NCBI GenBank assembly: GCA_030141605.1
Contig: JAQGDQ010000089.1
Location: 434,001 to 498,000, forward strand
Origin: Tubiluchus corallicola
Taxonomy: Eukaryota; Priapulida; Priapulimorpha; Priapulimorphida; Tubiluchidae
Direction: 5' to 3'
DNA: 64,000 nucleotides
The notes under the pieces were generated by a model. The model saw only the letters and a list, made by a program, of their open reading frames with translations. It ran no database searches and was not told the origin of the DNA. Made by a program: the position numbers and the translations under genes. Below are positions 56,301-62,300 of the stretch, one piece after another. Every line of letters starts with the position of its first letter. Positions within the stretch are counted from its first letter, which is position 1.

Positions 56301-59300
56301 CTTGAAACACTCGGGCCACATGGAAAAGTGTCACTGCATCACCACCATCCCAGTGTGCTCCACTGATTCACCAAAAAACACATTGTTGATCTTATTGACA
56401 ATACAAAGTAATTTTATCATTTGCTTAGTTTGAAAAGAATGTGTTGTATGAATGCTTTAATTAATTTCAAACTTTTCGCAATGTTATTTAAACTTGTTCT
56501 GAGGTGACTTACTGTCAAAATGGCTGTACGTCACGGTCATCACGGGCATTTAAATTGCGTATTTTATACAGCATTACTGCTAATGCAAGCCCTGTATGCA
56601 ATAAGACAGCAAATATTTATTTATGAAGAATGTTACTTGTGCTTTAAGTATTTAAAATGTATATTTTAATACTTAGCTACTTAGAATGTGACAGCATACT
56701 TTTGGCACATCTTTTTCAATAAGCACTTGAAGTTGCTGAGTTTTTTCAGACTTTTTTGAATTTGTTTTTTAAAAATTCATCTTACTTAAGCATCTTTTTG
56801 TCATTTTTAATCATCATGTGAACTGTCTTTGCAGTGTACCCTAGTGGATAACACTACACATGAGGAACTGAAGTTTATCCTTTATGCAAGAACTGAGAAT
56901 CGTGGCTATTATTTAGACGTACCTGTTATAAAACCATGCAATGATCCTCCATTTTGTAAGTATGTTTGTGTTTTTTTAAAGATTTATGTGTAAATGTCAA
57001 AAAGGAATAAGAATTTGATTTTTGAAATGAAGTGTTTCTTAAAAAGAATGAAATTTTAAAAAGTTATTACTGAAATATTTACTTTCGTGGGTTTATATGA
57101 TTAAGTACAAAGGCAAATAACTATAAGTACAAATATGTTCAAATACACATATGGGTTACTTGGACACATAACAGTCATTTAGGCAAATTTATTCTTGCAG
57201 TTATTTGTATTTGTACTTAATCATATAAATGCACGGAAGCAATTCTAAATTAGACAACCTGAAAAATTTTGCACCTGCACTGGGATTTGAACCTAAGACC
57301 TTTTGTTTTCAAGGCACCTTTGCTAACCGTTACATCAGATAGGTACTCTGACTGTTCATGTTTAGACTATCAGCCGCTAGAGGGCTATCAACGGGGAATT
57401 GGGTAATCCATACTGTAGCATATCAAGACATAATACGAGATCTGTAATGTAAATGCACGGATGCTAAATTAGAAAGTCTAAAAAATTTTGCAACTCCATT
57501 GCGATTTAAACCCAAGACCTTCTGCTTTCATCCAGGCAGTTTTGCTGCCCATTACACCATGGTGTACTCTGGCATCTCTAATTCAGAAATTTACACTCTT
57601 AAGTCACACACCAACTAGTACTTATCCTTTAGTACTATTGCAGATAGACTACAACAGCTTATGTGGTGTTTTTTATTTATACAAATTGCTCTAAATCAGG
57701 ACAGTGATAGTTAGGGTGAGGAATGAAAAAGTGGTACAAGTCCAAAAAGATAAATTCTTGTAACCAATTTTGAATGATCGAAGGTACATGTTAACAATGT
57801 GTTTAAAGCAGAAGAGACTACATTTGTCAGTAAGACAATTTGCTGGTTAGAATTCCAGAAATAGAAAAACGACTTTATATCTAGCTATTTTGCATTTAGG
57901 AATGTCATAAAGTGGCTGTTATGAGATTTGTTGTTGCTTTTCATTCCTGACTTCTCTATGTTTTTGCAAAACCTACAAAACTAATATCTGTAAGAATGGG
58001 TATGAGAGAGTCGATTTGCTAAATATCACCAGAAACTTTCACTGGTGGCTGTAGTAGGTGTAGTTACATTGCACGGGAGGCCCATGCTAGCTGAAGTCGG
58101 TATTTTCCAGAACCCGATCCTGAGCTCTGCGTAGGAAATTAGCAGTTTATGTAATTGCTATTTTAATTTTAAATAAAATCTTATTAAAATTGTATAAAAT
58201 TATGTATTTGCCATTTTAATTTGCTATATTTTAGTATAGCAACTATTGCTGAAAACAATTCAGAAATGCAGTGTTTTGTTTGCAGTGGTCACATACATGA
58301 TAGAAGTGTATACCCTCGATCGTGAATCAGAAGGAGAATTGCCGATGTTTATCAATTTGATAGGAGAGGTGTCAGAGACGGGAAAGCGCTGGCTTCGAGA
58401 TTCAGGAAATAGCGTACAGTTTGTTGCTAATCAGGTTGGTGCAAGTATAGAGTTCAACAAAATTACTGCTGTTTAAACTCATGATTGTTAATATGTTTGT
58501 TATCAATTAGACTTAATTATCTCAGTGGTGTACTACAATTGGGTCGTTTTTGTACAAAGCACTGATTTTTGTATGGACTATTCTTCACAGAAACTCATAC
58601 ATATTTTCGTTACTATTTTTCTTTGTTTTTAGGTCACATATACAGAAAACAGTTTTATTAGAAATTAACCAAACAGTGTAATTATTATGTATTATGTATT
58701 TTATTCGCATCTAAAATCGATACAGCACATCTACAATGACGTTGGTAGACAAGTAGTAAAATCCTGTGTAATTCATTCTTTCAGTCACTTAATCCTTGTC
58801 TAGTGATGCTCCAATTTCACCGGTCACACGTCTTTTCTTTAAACTGCCTTGTATTTTGGAACTACAAGTGACTTGTTTTTACAAAGATAATGTGTTTTTT
58901 AAACTTTTACCAAACTGAAGTGTTCAGTTTGCCAATTTGTGGTACTGTAAAACTGTGTATGGGAAACCGTGATATTCATTAGAACTGGTTCAGGATGGTG
59001 GTAGAACAACAGCCGCCAAATACGTGTGGTGTTATTGTTTTCAGAATAAACAGTAAGATTGTTTCCTAATAATGTAAGAAAACTGAGTTTATTGAGTGAC
59101 TGGTTAGAAAAGCTTGCTCAATAAGCAGTCTTTATAAATTTCCCTACAAACTGCAATTTTTGTATTTTGTAGTTCTTACTATGCACAAACTTAAAGTGCC
59201 AATCCATAGTGAAAGTTTATGTACATGTTTATCAATTTATAAATGGTGAGCTTTATGCGTACATGATCTTGAGATAAGTCATAAAGTTTGGTTCGACATT

Positions 59301-62300
59301 CTAGTGAATAACTCTTATGACTTGTCATTAGGAAGGGTACATAGTTTATCGTATTCTTTCAAGTGGAAGCCGTTTTTAAATGAACTTTATATAAGTTGTT
59401 GGTATCATACAATAGACCTAGGTTCTCAGCAATTTTTTCCTTGCAGGTTGACAAGTTCGAGATTGAAACTGTCGCGTTAGGACCACCCAGGCGATTAGTG
59501 ATTGGCCACGACAATCAGGGTGAAGGTGAAGGAGTTAAAATAGAAAAGATTGTGATTCGCGAAGGTCCTTATGGTCCATATCAAGCTACTTTCTTATGCA
59601 ACACTTGGTTGGATGTGGGACGTGATGACAGGCTTATTGTGAAAGAACTTCAACCCTCAGGTACAGTGTATGCCGCTTAATAGATCCTTCTTGATGCAAA
59701 GCTAAATGGATTTATTAAATGCCTGGATTTATAAACTGAAGAGTTATATTAAATAGCATTTTCTGTGTTAGTACAGTGCGTACTGTTTAGTTATGAACCC
59801 AATACACTTACCACTCAATAAACTACTCGCTAAAATTTTTTAAGTGAAGTGCAATTTTTTAAGTTAAAGTAACTCGTGTAAAGTATGTATGTATTGTTTA
59901 TCCGTGAAGCCATTACCTCTTACATATGATAAACTAACCTGCCGAGTTAAAAAAATGAAATACACGTCACTTTAATATTGTGTGTGCACAATTTTTTATC
60001 AGTCAGAATCGGCATTTTAATTTAACCTAATTATGTTTGCAAAACAAGTGTTGACTATTATATAAGTTAGCATGCAGATAAGTTTTAAGCCGAAACATCT
60101 TCAATATGGTTTGTTTTAGTAGGAAATTTTTTTTAAAGATGCGATGGTATGTCTTGCTTGAGTTTGGTGAAATATCACATTTTTGAATACTGCTTTGCAG
60201 TTCAAGGTGCAGTGTTTTCAGTAGGTGTCGCATTTCAGCCATTGATACAGTAATTTGTGCTTCATTGTCATTGTCACCACAGTCATTGCAAAGTTGTAAA
60301 AAGTGCTTAGAATAAAGATGCTTTGTAGCTCAAGTTAAAATGCGGGACAGTTATGTAGTCTACCTCACAATTTTGTTGTCTTCACAGTGCTCAAGATAGC
60401 TTTACTTCGATAAAACAAAGCTTGGATTTACTAAACGGCAGATTTTCCTAGGTTAACGCTTTATACAGCAATAGTGGCCACAATAAGTGGCTTGATTATT
60501 ATCTGTGGATTTGTTAAACGGATTCTACCATATTTCAGTAACTGCAGGTGTGCTTTTCTGACAGTTCTTTGTGGTAAAAATAGAACATGGTTGTTTTCTG
60601 AAGCTTGAACATGAGTGAATATAAGGAATTTTCTCATGGAGTATGCTAAAGTAGACAGTAATCAAATACACTTTAACCCTTTATCAGACATCAACGCTTT
60701 AGTGCTGAAAAAGTCATTTTCAGTTTAATCGTAGATAATTATAACAAAGTAGACATAAAGGTACAAATGTAACAAAATTAGAAAAAATTAGCAAATAATT
60801 AAGTTATGCAAAGTATGTGAAGAGATTATGAGAGCAAACAGTTATAGAACAGCAAATGGAGGGAAAGCATGAAAGTCGAAGAGAAGGAAGTAAAAGAATG
60901 AAGGAAAAAGGAGGCGTATAGAGAAGTGACAAAAGAGAAGTGGAAAGGAATTTAAGAAGTAAGGGACTCTGGAAAGCAATTGGGAGTGGGTAGAAGACAG
61001 ATAAATTACCTGGTGTTGGTTTATAAAATTTTAAGATAGATGTTTTGAAATGTTTTTATGCAAATTCTGAAAAACGGTAAAACAACTTCTTTAAAAGCGT
61101 TGTGCTTACGGAGAAAGAGAAAAAAATAGTAAATAACTCAGCTAATCATTGTCAAGTGCAAGAATTTTTAAAGCTTCTAAGAATAATGATTTTGTTGTTG
61201 AAATAAAACTAAGATTTTATGTTAGTGCAAGACTTTTTTGTTTTTGAAATAATTTAGAAGAGATCATGCTACCTACTCGGATTACCTCGCTAGAGCCACC
61301 TGGTGATGAGTGGAATACGTGGTTGAAGCTGGATGAGAAACAGGGTAGTAAAGATGTTCGCATGTTTGTCATGGCTTATGGTAGCAATGGCAAGACAGAT
61401 GACATACAGATGCAGCCGCTGATGCTTAATGGAAACACTTATCAGTATTTGGTGAGGAATTTATAATGATTTTTTTCTTCATTTCTTTTTCTCATTTCCT
61501 TTTACTGGTTTTTTACACTTTTGCTTTTTTATTGTTAGCTTTGTGATCATTATTATCTCTTTCCTGTCTTTTCTTTTTCTTCTTTGCTTATCTTTCATTT
61601 TTAATGTCTATTTTAACACAAAGACATGCCTATTACTAGTTTCTTGTATCTTTTACTTGCTATTTCCTTTTCTGTTTTCCCTTCTGTCCCTTTTCTGTCT
61701 TTTTCTTTGTTTGTCCATTGCCTGTCAGTTTATCTGTTTTCATTTCTGCCTTTTTTGTTTCTGTCTCTTTTTCTCTCCGTCTCCATTTTTGTCTTTGTTT
61801 TTTGTGTTTGTCTCTCTTTTCTTTTCTTTCTTTCTGTCTCAGTCTCCCTCTGTTTTTCTTTTCATCTGTGTGCCATCTTGACATGTTACATATTACAAAT
61901 TACATTGTACGTAAGCGTCATTTTGTGGTTATTTTTTTACAGTTAACATTCACAGATGTTGGGGAACTGTACAAGCTTCGGTTGTCACTGGATGGTAATG
62001 GTGAAGAATCTGCTTGGTTTATCAATAAGGTAACTTATGGAGAAGCATATGATTTTTCAGGTTTTACTGTTAATTTATGAAGACGTGCTAAGAATACTCA
62101 GTCTGGTGTGTAAACTACCTTTGTTAGAAGTCGCATTTGCTGACATCTACAAGTTCAGATATATAATCATTTTTTTCTGCACTTTAAAACTTTAACCAAT
62201 TTTCTAGAAGTTGCTCATAAAAAAAATTAATTTTGTTTGCTGACAAAGTACAAGAAATGTTTAGAAACATTTAGTGTTATATGATTTTTGAATATTCGTT

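Larger units (their letters stand above)
56956..58285. other. Intron with an inverted repeat and two SINE-like copies
   Basis: See the entries at 57092-57229 and 57231-57600. The remainder shows nothing. Confidence 0.5.

Noticed and set aside
61543-61946. Hydrophobic Phe/Ser-rich frames suggesting membrane protein
   Set aside because: Pyrimidine-rich intron sequence; the true exon 28 starts at 61943 in another frame.
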